Of a DNA stretch of 33,169 nt, positions 15,371 through 25,200 are shown piece after piece; the stretch's first letter is position 1; the number at the start of each line of letters is the position of its first letter. The DNA lies in assembly GCF_015845845.1 (NCBI RefSeq), contig NZ_LDIG01000292.1, forward strand, positions 1 to 33,169. The letters are read 5' to 3'. A program made the position numbers and the translations under genes. This DNA is from Paenibacillus dendritiformis (GTDB lineage: Bacteria > Bacillota > Bacilli > Paenibacillales > Paenibacillaceae). The notes beneath the pieces were generated by a model, which was given only the letters and a program-made list of their open reading frames with translations, ran no database searches and was not told the DNA's origin.

Positions 15371-16863
15371 GCGTATCCCAATTGTCTTATCAAAATGTGA
15401 GAATTGCCCCTTTTCCCCATATGCAGCTGCTGGACATGTCCATCGTGCAGGAAGTGAACGAGCATGGGAAGCTCACGTTCACGGGCCGCATGCCGGAGGA
15501 TCATAAGGACCATGATCTGTTCGCCATGAATGAGCGGACGCCGGTTCAAGTCGTGCAGATTACGGATCAGGGCGAGGAGCGGGTCTTGTTCTCCGGAATT
15601 TTATCGGAAATGCGGATCGGGAAGTCGCGGGAGGTCTATTCCGTCTATGCGGAAGCGCTGACAAGCACGGTCATGCTCGATATTCGCGTGAAGAACCGAT
15701 CGTTCCAGGACGCGGCGATGACCTACAACCAGCTCGTCCGCCATCTGGGCGGCGAGTACTCGAATTACGACGTGAATTATACGTCGGAACACAATCCCCC
15801 CCTCGGCGCCTTGGTCGTGCAGTACAAGGAGACAGACTGGGCCTTGCTCAAAAGACTGGCATCCCGTCTCGATACCGTGGTCGTGCCGGCCGAGAACTTC
15901 AAGGATATTAAATTCAGCTTCGGTCTCCCGGATACCGGAGCGGTCAAGAAGCTGTCTCCTTCCAGCTATGTCATTACCAAAAAGCTGGCCGACTATATGA
16001 GCTACCACAAAAATGTCCGGCGCAATGCGATGGAGAGCGATTTTATTTTCTATGAGATTACGACGGATCAATGGCTGCATCTGGGCGATGCCGTCGATTT
16101 CCAAGGGGCGCGGCTCTATGTCGGCAAGGCCGTGTCCATGATGGACCGGGGAAGCGTCAAGCACACCTACACGATTACGACCCGCAAAGGCTTGAACCGG
16201 CATTCGCCGTACAATGACGCGATCCGCGGCGCATCGATAGGCGGGACGGTGCTGGCCATCCAGCGTGACAAGGTGAAGGTGCGGCTTGATATCGACAAGG
16301 AGCAGGATGCCGGGAAGGCCTGCTGGTTCCCGTATTCGACCGTCTATGCCTCCGCGGACGGCAGCGGCTGGTACTGTATGCCCGAGGCGGGCGACAGCGT
16401 CCGGGTCACGTTCCCGAGCGATCGGGAGGAGGAAGCCTTCGCCATCAGCTCGGTCAACTCGTATGCGGGCGAACCGGGAGGAGCCGGATTGCAGACCGGT
16501 CAGGGCGGCATGTCCGGCGGCGGAACTGCGGGCGGGGGGACGCAGGATCGGATGTCCGATCCGAATGTCCGGTATTTCCGCAATTCTTCGGGCATGGAGG
16601 TTACGCTGGCCCCCGGACATGTGCTGATTTCCGCAAATAACGGTCAGGCTACGATTCGGCTCGCCCAGGACGGCTCGATTACGATTGCCGGGCAGAACGA
16701 GGTCTCGCTAACCTCGAAGGAGAACGTGACCATCCGGGCGGACAAGACCCTGATGATGACCGCAAGCGAGGAGATCGCGATCGAGAGCCAGAAAGGCGGC
16801 AAGATCGTGCTCAACAGCGGGGGAGACGCGGAGCTGAAAGGGAACAAAGTACTTACAAACTAA
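15367..16863 (+). CDS. VgrG-like spike protein (gp27-gp5 type)
   Basis: A 498-residue protein with the order of phage tail-spike/VgrG proteins. Residues 1-285 form a gp27/late-control-D type hub (SIVQEVNEHGKLTFTG, YKETDWALLKRLASRLDTVVVP). About 290-365 is a gp5-type OB-fold (GTVLAIQRDKVKVRL, WFPYSTVYASADGSGWYCMP, GDSVRVTFP). A Gly-rich linker follows (about 369-391), then a beta-helix-like needle (about 415-498, with SITIAGQNEVSLTS, NVTIRADKTLMMTASEEIAIES). It starts at ATG 15367, overlapping the previous stop, with GGAGGTGG upstream; an in-frame ATG at 15292 lies inside the upstream gene. No signal peptide. It should sit at the tip of a contractile tube. Its hub and OB-fold are paralogous to the first 370 residues of the Rhs protein at 19293. 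Confidence 0.85.
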   Translation: MSVSQLSYQNVRIAPFPHMQLLDMSIVQEVNEHGKLTFTGRMPEDHKDHDLFAMNERTPVQVVQITDQGEERVLFSGILSEMRIGKSREVYSVYAEALTSTVMLDIRVKNRSFQDAAMTYNQLVRHLGGEYSNYDVNYTSEHNPPLGALVVQYKETDWALLKRLASRLDTVVVPAENFKDIKFSFGLPDTGAVKKLSPSSYVITKKLADYMSYHKNVRRNAMESDFIFYEITTDQWLHLGDAVDFQGARLYVGKAVSMMDRGSVKHTYTITTRKGLNRHSPYNDAIRGASIGGTVLAIQRDKVKVRLDIDKEQDAGKACWFPYSTVYASADGSGWYCMPEAGDSVRVTFPSDREEEAFAISSVNSYAGEPGGAGLQTGQGGMSGGGTAGGGTQDRMSDPNVRYFRNSSGMEVTLAPGHVLISANNGQATIRLAQDGSITIAGQNEVSLTSKENVTIRADKTLMMTASEEIAIESQKGGKIVLNSGGDAELKGNKVLTN

Positions 16864-16903
16864 TCTGGCACTAAGGCGCTCCGCGCAGAAAGGGAGATTC
16901 GCC

Positions 16904-18049
16904 GTGACAAGAGATGAGGCGCTTCGGCATTGGATGGATACGGCCGTTGCCGCGAAGCGGTGGGAGCACATGCATGCGCTGCACCAGATCGTGATGAGGG
17001 ACAGAGAGAAGCTGGCGGCGGAATTCATCGCGTCGTTCAAGCACATATGCCGTCGCATTCGGCGCATGCAGGATGAGAAGCGCAAAGGAAAAATCAAATA
17101 TATTCATTACTCGGCGCTGCGGAGCCGCCTCTTGAGCGGCGATTACCGCTGCCGGATCGATGCGTACGACAAGCAATGGTATACGGATCCGCAGGAATGC
17201 TCCGCCGAATATGATGCGGGATGGGCGTTCTGCAGCCTGGGCGATTTCACGCTCGCTATTGCGGAACAGGGGAAAAGGTACGTCGGCAAAGTGCTGCCGG
17301 CCGATGTGGAGGCAGTCATGCGAAGCGAGACCGTCTGGTATGCGGCCTACCTCGTCAAGCTGGCCCGCGATGCGTTAAGGGAGGCGGTTCGCAGCGACGA
17401 ATTCGCCGCCATCGACAAGGAAGACGAGCTGTACATTATGGTCGGCGAATACAAGGACCGGAGCGAGCTGGTCTATCGCCATGATGCCCGGGCGAAGGAT
17501 GACCGCGAGCTGCGGGCGATGCTCTCCGCCGGCGAGCGGATCGAATATGTCTATGAAGTATTCGGCGGAGCGGACCTGAGCGGAATGTATTTTTCCTTGC
17601 TCAACTTCAGCTACGCGAATCTGTCCCATTGCACGCTGGCCGGCAATGCCATCTGGGGCTGCGCGTTCATCGGCGCGGACTTCCGCGGGGCCAATCTGGA
17701 AGGAGCCGATTTGAACCGCAGCATCGTGCATGGGGCGAGCTTCAAGGAGGCGAACCTGCGGAACGCGAGCCTGGAGCATATCCAGGGAGGACTATCCTTC
17801 CCGGCGCCGGATCAGCTTCATATTCCGCCCTTTATGGAGACGAGCTTCCAGGACGCCGATCTGGAGCAAGCGAGCTTCCGCGGGGCCGATCTGCGGGGCG
17901 CGGATTTCCGGGGCGCGGCCTTGAGGCAGGCCAGCTTCGATGATGCGGATCTGAAAGGCGCGATATTTGATGACGAGGATGTGAAGCATCTCGGCTTGAG
18001 TGAGCGGCAGCTCGCGGATATCGTGATTGCCGAAGGGTGCCGGGCCTGA
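16904..18049 (+). CDS. pentapeptide-repeat protein of the VgrG-Rhs operon
   Basis: A 381-residue protein. The first 220 or so residues are alpha-helical, unrecognised and unusually rich in Arg, Lys and Glu (KRWEHMHALHQIVMRD, ICRRIRRMQDEKRKGK). From about 221 the chain becomes pentapeptide repeats of the A(D/N)LxX form (GADFRGANLEGADLNRS, then GADLRGADFRGAALRQASFDDADLKGA), in two blocks split by GLSFPAPDQLHIPPFMET. Such repeats fold as a right-handed square beta-helix. GTG 16904 has AAAGGGAG upstream. It lies between the spike gene and the effector genes; a structural, adaptor or DNA-mimic role are all possible and cannot be separated here. Confidence 0.7.
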   Translation: MTRDEALRHWMDTAVAAKRWEHMHALHQIVMRDREKLAAEFIASFKHICRRIRRMQDEKRKGKIKYIHYSALRSRLLSGDYRCRIDAYDKQWYTDPQECSAEYDAGWAFCSLGDFTLAIAEQGKRYVGKVLPADVEAVMRSETVWYAAYLVKLARDALREAVRSDEFAAIDKEDELYIMVGEYKDRSELVYRHDARAKDDRELRAMLSAGERIEYVYEVFGGADLSGMYFSLLNFSYANLSHCTLAGNAIWGCAFIGADFRGANLEGADLNRSIVHGASFKEANLRNASLEHIQGGLSFPAPDQLHIPPFMETSFQDADLEQASFRGADLRGADFRGAALRQASFDDADLKGAIFDDEDVKHLGLSERQLADIVIAEGCRA

Positions 18050-18114
18050 TGCGCCGGGATGCAGCGGGGCATTGCGAGGATCGTGAGTGATCAATGGATA
18101 GGGAGCGGGGGCAT

Positions 18115-18708
18115 ATGGACTATTTCATCATTGCGCAGGATGAGCGCGCGGATCAGCAGTTCCGCTTCGCCGGCTTGAAGTCGACGAATAAGATCATCGA
18201 GGTGACGCCGGATCAGGCGGACGACATTCGGGACATTACCATCGTGTTCGTCGAGGGCCAGGCCGACAGCGTCTACCCCGATTATATTGGCAAGCCGGTC
18301 GTGCTGGTGGCGGATGAGGTGAAAAAAGTGCTGGAGCTTCATGATCCGAAGCTGGTGTTCAAATGCGCCATTCTGGCGGATCCGAAGCACAGCATCCAGA
18401 AGGTATACTGGCTTCTGCTGCTGCCGAGGATCGATTGCTTGTCGGAGCGGACGGAGTTCCAGAAAACGGGCGCGGTCAAACGAATCGTCATCGATCGGGC
18501 GAAGGCTGCCGGGCATGCCATTTTCCGGGTTCAAGGCTTGCTGGAGAAGCATGTCTTTATCCCGCTCGATGTGGCAGAGAGTCTGCTGCGAAGGGATCTG
18601 CTGGGCATTCGGCTGGAGAAGGTGGTGCTTGATCGGGGAGATACGGACGTATGCCAAGCGGACGTGCTCCAACCAGACGCATTCAAAGTAAAAACGGGGC
18701 GCAAGTGA
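18115..18708 (+). CDS. Imm11/DUF1629-like protein
   Basis: A 197-residue protein beginning MDYFIIAQDERADQQFRFAGL, with the two-lobed beta-rich pattern and terminal DVAESLLRRDLLGIRLEKV seen in the Imm11 (DUF1629, MXAN_0049-type) family of polymorphic-toxin immunity proteins. ATG 18115 is preferred over 18094 because GGGAGCGGGGG lies just before it. It precedes rather than follows the toxin gene, so it is less likely to be the immunity partner of the toxin tip; such proteins recur in contractile-injection clusters and may have a loading or accessory role. Family assignment rests on overall look rather than catalytic motifs. Confidence 0.5.
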   Translation: MDYFIIAQDERADQQFRFAGLKSTNKIIEVTPDQADDIRDITIVFVEGQADSVYPDYIGKPVVLVADEVKKVLELHDPKLVFKCAILADPKHSIQKVYWLLLLPRIDCLSERTEFQKTGAVKRIVIDRAKAAGHAIFRVQGLLEKHVFIPLDVAESLLRRDLLGIRLEKVVLDRGDTDVCQADVLQPDAFKVKTGRK

Positions 18709-18755
18709 TTGATAACCGGATCGTTCAATCGAAGGAAAGGTAAGGAGGAATAGAC

Positions 18756-19265
18756 ATGCATGAAATGATGGCGGACGGCGGAGGCGGCGAGGGACAAGCC
18801 GAACCGAAATATGTCGTGCACGGCGCCTACTGCGCCTGCACCCAGGGGTCGCGTCCCGCTCGGCTCATTATCCCGGCGAGCCACGGGGATTACATCCATG
18901 ATCAGCCGCAATTGAATGTGGAGGACCAGGTGCCGATGGTCAATATTCGGCCGTTCGGGGTATGTCAGAGCACGCAGAATCCGGCGGTGCAGGCCGATAT
19001 CGACGCGCTTCCGCCGATGCCGAAGCAGGAGGAGGCCGGCTGGTTCGCGAGCTTGTTCATCAAAAAGGAGGCTCCGCCGCCGGAAGAGGTTCCGGCGCCC
19101 GTATGCGTAGCGATGTGCGTGCCGAATGTGACGCCGGGGATGCTCTGGCAATCGGGCAAGGAGAATGTATTGGTCGGGGGTGCGCCCGCGCTGCTGAGCA
19201 ACGGATGGGTGACTTGCGCATACGGGGGCCTCATCACGATCGTGCATGACGGGCAACGGGAATAG
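18756..19265 (+). CDS. DUF4280 PAAR-like spike-tip protein
   Basis: A 169-residue protein of the DUF4280 family, PAAR-like proteins that cap VgrG spikes. It shows YVVHGAYCACTQGSRPARLIIP near the N-terminus, then RPFGVCQSTQNPAV, CVAMCVPNVTPGMLW and a C-terminal VLVGGAPALLSNGWVTCAYGGLITI. The several conserved Cys residues (about 26, 28, 69, 112, 116 and near 158) may bind a metal, as PAAR tips do. AAGGAGG precedes the ATG. A Pro/Glu-rich insert (APPPEEVPAP) sits in the middle. It is directly before the Rhs effector, as PAAR-type tips usually are. Confidence 0.8.
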   Translation: MHEMMADGGGGEGQAEPKYVVHGAYCACTQGSRPARLIIPASHGDYIHDQPQLNVEDQVPMVNIRPFGVCQSTQNPAVQADIDALPPMPKQEEAGWFASLFIKKEAPPPEEVPAPVCVAMCVPNVTPGMLWQSGKENVLVGGAPALLSNGWVTCAYGGLITIVHDGQRE

Positions 19266-19292
19266 CAGCCTCGGGAGAAGGGATGGAAGAGG

Positions 19293-22200
19293 ATGAGGAT
19301 ACGATACGGGGGAGTAATCCTCGAGCTCCCGGTTGAGCTTCACCGCCTGACCGGGCTTGTCTTAACGCGAGAGGTCAATGAGCATATCCAGCTTCAGTTC
19401 AGCGCCATTATCCCGGAAGAGAAGAAGGACAGTTATATTCATGAGCTGGGGCAAGGATCGCCGATTATCGTCTATCGGGAGCTGGAGGAAGTGGAGGATA
19501 GCGGCGAACCGGCCGGCGGGAGCCGGCAAGGAGACGTGTTGTTCCAAGGCCTGATTCGCCGGTTGGATATCCAGTGCGTGCGCGGTGTGTACACGCTGCA
19601 GGCTGAAGCCTGTTCCTATACGTGGGCGATGGACATCGAGCGCAAACGGCGCTCGTTCCAGCGGGTCGATATGACCTATGCCGATGTAATTGAGCAGGTG
19701 CTGCAGGACTATCCGCATGCCAATATGCAGGATCATGCGACGAACCATGCCCGGATTGACGGGCTTATCATGCAGTATGACGAGACCGATTGGCAGTTCG
19801 TCAAGCGGCTGGCTTCGCATTTCGGGGCCGTCGTGGTCCCGGATGCCGCTTCGGGGAGCGCCCGCTTCACGCTTGGCGTATCCGCGGATCGGGAACCTGT
19901 TGCCGTTAGCGATGCGCAATATGTCATCCGGAACGACTTTCGACGCGGCCTGCTGGCCCGGACGAACGAGAATCCGGAGCTGCAGGAGACCGACTTCATC
20001 AGCTTCGAGATCGATACGCCGCTCTGGCTTCCGCTGGGGGGACGCGTCAGCTTCGCCCGGAGGCCGTTCGTCATCCGCGCCGCCAAGTCGCTCGTGCGGG
20101 ACGGCCTCCTGCGCCACACGTATACATTCAGCACCGCCGATGGCGTCAGACAAGGCTATCAGTCCAATCCGCGGATTCAAGGCTTGTCGCTGGACGGGAC
20201 CATCACCGCCATCTCGCGCAACCGCATCCGGGTGCAGCTTGCCATCGATTCCGCCCAGGCGGAGGGCAATACTTGCTGGTTCCCTTATTCGACGGGGATC
20301 GACAACCAGATCTCGTACCTGATGCCGAAGCCGGGATCGGGCGTCAAGCTGCATTTCCCGACGGTCAATGAGAGAGAAGCCATTGCGATCGGCTCGGTGA
20401 GACAAGGAGGCGAGGAGAGCAAGTACGGGCATAAACAGTCCGACCCGAAGGTGCGGTCCTTAACGAATGACACGGGAAAGGAAATGAAGCTGACCGGACA
20501 GGATGTCGTTTTCAGCGCCAATGACGAGGGCAGTATCAAGGTGCGGTTGTCCGGGGACGGCGCCGTCGAGATCGCTGCGGACACCGATCTGTACCTTCGC
20601 GCCGCATCCGCTGTGGCGATCGGGACAAGCGAGAGCGCTGCGGCGGAAGCGGCTGCGGCCGTGCCGAAGCGAATCTCGATCTCGGCGGGGGAAGATGTGT
20701 TCATCAGCCGGAGTCCGGGGGAACACGTCGATCCGGCCCATGCGATCGCGATACAGGATTCGACCTATGTTCAAGGAGCGAAGATTATCTATCTGGGCGA
20801 GCCTGGCGAACCGCCTGCCGAGACGTTTGATGACAGCGCGCAGTTGGCCGAGGACGCCAAGCTGATGGCGGAGGTCAACGCCCAGGCGCTGGCCTATCGC
20901 GAGGCGTGCATCGCCAAGGCGGAGGCGGCGAAGAGCAAGTTCGGGTTCGGCGCCATCGCCTTGGTGGTCGGCGTGGTCGCGGTAGCCGTCGCGACGGTTG
21001 CGACGGGCGGCGCCGCCCTGCCGCTTATCGTCGGCGCCGCCGGCGCCGTCTCGGCCGTCGTGGGCGCGAGCGAGATCGCCGAGGGCCGGGAGGACTTCGC
21101 CAAGGCGCAGGTGGGCGATCTGAGCAAGTCTTATAACTTCATGCGGGACACGGTGCTCGGCGGAGACGAGGAGCTGTACAATATTGTCAAATACGGGTCG
21201 GTCTCCATCTCCGTGCTGGGCGGGGGCTTCATGCTCGGGGGCACGACCTTGCTGGCCGGCGGAGTGACTGGCGGGACGATGAGTGCGGGGATAACGGCGA
21301 TATTTGATCCGTACCAGCCATTGGACGGCACCTTCAGTTGGAAAGCAATGGCCGGGCATTATTTGAAGAGCTTCTATGACGGGGCTTTGGCCGGAACGCT
21401 CTCGGCCGGAGTGTTGAAAGGTATTCCGTGCGGGGCCGGTCCGCTTACCCAGTTCACCGGCCGCTACGGGGCCAGCTTCGTGGCTTCAAGCGCGCTCGAT
21501 ATCAGCAATTCCGGCGATGTGAATGTTCTGAACAATGCGGTAAGCAGCGTATTCGGAGCGTCGTTCTCCTTTCTGGGAGGAAAAAGCCGGATCGGCCGCT
21601 ACGGCGCGTCCGTCGCCGGAGATATGGCCGGGGGTTCGGCGATTCAGCTTCTGCAGAACGGAACTATCGACAAGGATACCTTTTTGGAACAGTTGAAAAG
21701 ATCCCTCGTGAGCAATGTCGGAAATCTGGTGACGAAGGGAGACCCGATTGATGTCGCCAAAGGCCGGTTCTATCTGCAGGCGACCGATCTGGTGGTGCAC
21801 GATATCGGCGATACGTTGGAGCTGACGCGCAGCTTCAACTCGCATAACCCGTTCGTGGGCATGCTGGGCAAAGGCTGGATCAGTTCCCTGGAGAGCTCGC
21901 TGACCCGGGTGGAGGATCGGGTCTTCCTTATCTGCATGGACGGCCACTATGAGAGCTTCGTACGCCAGGATGGCGAATGGCGCAATGAACGGTCGGGCGC
22001 CCTTGATTACCGGTTAGTCGAGGAGCCGAACAGAGGCAGATATGTCGTCAAGCATCAACGATACACGTATGTGTATGACGGGGCGACCGGACGGCTGCTC
22101 TCGTTCAGTGACGGCAACGGCAACCGCACGGCGCTGGAATATGACGATCAAGGGCTGCGCTCGTTGACGACGCCAGGCGGCAAGGAGCTTGCTTTTACCT

Positions 22201-25200
22201 GCAGGAACGGCAAGCTTGCGGCAATCACGGACAACATCGGGCGCACGGTCCAATACCGGTATGCGGGAGATCTGCTGGCCGGGGTAACCTACCCGAACAA
22301 GGGCGAGGTCACGTATGCCTATGACAGCGAAGGGCGTCTCACTTCGATTACCGATCAGAATGGCCATACCTATGTGCGCAATGAGTATGACCGCGCCGAT
22401 CGGGTCATTCGCCAGTATGACGGCGAGGGCCATGTAACCGACATCGTCTACGATGAGCGGGCCCGGATGACGATCTTTACGTTTCATGCCACCGGAGTCG
22501 TGGAGACGTACAAATACAACCGCGATTATTTGGTTACGGAAGTGCACTACGATGACGGCACGCAGGAAGCTTACACCTACGATGTCTGGCAGAACAAGGA
22601 CAGCCACACGGCCGCCAACGGCGCCGTCACGCGCTGGGTGTACGATGCCTATGGCCATGTGCTGGAGGAGATTCGGCCTGACGGCACGAAGGTAGAGCAC
22701 CAGTATGACGAAGACGGGAACCGGATTCGCACGGCGACGACCGGCGGCAGCGTGACCCGTTACGTCTACGATGCCCGGGGCAATCTGCTGGAGGAACGAG
22801 TGCGGATCGACGAGACGAACGAGGCCGTCACCGCTTATGAGTATGATGAGCGCGGCCGGCTGATCCGCCGCTTCGATCCGATGGGCCAAGCTACAACGTT
22901 CCGGCATGAGGTCAAGCATACGGATGCGCCGACCCTCGTACAGGATGCGGAAGGCCAGCAGTTCCGGTACGGCTATGACGCCGCGGCCCGGATGACGAGC
23001 ATTACGACCTCGTACGGCACGGTGGAGATCGCCTACAATGTGCTGAACCAGCGGACGCGCATCACCGATGCGGCCGGGAACACGACGGCGATGTTCTATG
23101 ATCCGATGGGCAATTTGATCAAAAAAGTGCTGCCGAACGAATATGTGGAGCGATTGGGCAACGGCATCGGGACGGAATATCGTTATGACTTTATGGACCG
23201 GCTCATTCGGACGACGGATCCGATGCAGAACGAGCAGCGGGTCATGTACGATATCCATGACAATCTGGTGAAGGCCGTCCATCCGAACGAATATAGCCGG
23301 GCGGGAGATGACGGGGCCGGGGTCGAATATGAGTACGATCACCGGAACCGATGCATCCGGACCTTATTCCCGGACGGAGGCATCGCCCGCACGAAGTACG
23401 ATGCCGTCGGCAATATCATCAAGACGATCGATCCGGAACGATATGATCCCGAGACCGATGACGGTCCGGGCACCGAGTATGCCTACGATGCGATGAACCG
23501 TCTCGTTCAGATTACCGATCCGGAGGGCCATGTCATCAAGCGCTTCCTCTATGACAGCGAAGGAAGAGTAGTGAAGATAATCGATGCCCGCGGATGGCTT
23601 AGCGCGGAGACCGATGAAGAGCGCTTCGGCACGCTCTATGCCTACAACCGGGCCGGCTGGTTGATCGAGAAGCGGGAGCCTGTTGAAGCCGAAGGCGGGG
23701 AGATTCGGTACAAGCTCACCTTGTACCGGTATGACCTGGCGGGCCGCCTCGTGGAGGAGCGGCGGACGGCGGAGCATGTCGGGGCGACCGGATATGCGAG
23801 CCGGTACCATCGCATCCGCTACCGGCATGACAAGCTGGGCCGGGTCATTCTAATCGAGGATGATACAGGAGCCGAGATTCGCTACACCTACGACTGCCTG
23901 AATCAGGTTACGTCCGAGCGGCGCAAGCTGAGCGAGCGGAAGGAACAAATCACCCGCTATGAGTACAACGAGGTCGGGCTGCTTGAACGCAAGATCGATC
24001 TGATCGATGCGGAGGATCTGGCTGATGGCCATACGTTCGACGGAAGCGAGGACAAAATCGCCGCCGCGACCTCCTATCGCTATGACCGGAACGGCAATAT
24101 GATCAAGCTCGTCACGCCCGAAGGCTATGAGACCGAGATCAGCTACGATCGGGCCGATCGCATCATTCAGATTAGCCGGCGGGAACGCAAGGACAGCAAG
24201 GCGCGGAGCGTCTACTTCAAGTATGACCGGGCGGGCAACGTGCTGGAGGAGACGGATACGAACGGCAACCGCGTGGTCTACAGCTATGATCTGATGAACC
24301 GACTCATCCGCACGACAGGCAAACGGGGCGAGACGACGCGCCTGTTCTATGACAAAACGGGACAGCTCATCAAGCGGGTATCGCCGAACCAGTATAATCC
24401 GCTTACGGATGACGGCGATGGCACGACCTATCGGTATGATGCGCAGAACCGGCTGATCGAGGTTCGCGATGCCTGCGGTCAGATCGTGGAGCAGAACCGT
24501 TATAATCAGGCGGGCGAGTTGATCCGAAAGCTGAGCGAAGGCATAGGCGTGGACTATACGTATACGATCGGCGGCCGGGTGAAGCAGATTCGCACCGCGG
24601 AGGCTGCGGCGCGCGGCAAGGTCAGCCAGGAGTACACGTACGACGCGCTCGGCAATATTACCGGCATCGTGGACGGTGAAGGGAATAGGACGCACCACAG
24701 CCTGGACGCATGGGGCAATATCCGGGTGCTCACCCGTGCGGATGGAACCGAAGAGCGGTACAGCTACGACCGTGCAGGAAATATCATCAGCTCCACGGAC
24801 GCCAACGGCCATACGACCTTGTACCGCTACAACAGTCTGGGCAAGCTGGCGGAGGTGGAGGATCCGTCCCAGCAGCGCATGGTGTACCAGTACGACCGCC
24901 AGGGCCGGCTGACGCGGCAGATCGATCGCAACGAGCGCGTTATCGAGTATGCGTACAACTTCGACGACCAACTGGTAAAGCGCAGAGAAGCCGCGGGAGG
25001 CGCGGAAGAAATCTATGTGTACAACGAGGACGGCACGCTGCGAACCGCCGTGAATGATCGGATGCGGTATGACTATACGTATACGCCGGACGGCAGGCTG
25101 GCGGCGAAGTATACAAGCGAACCGCCGCTTGGAATCCGCCGCAAGGGCGAGTGGGCCGGGGCGCCTCCGTTCGCGGACCCGCTGACAAGTCCCGGAGCGA

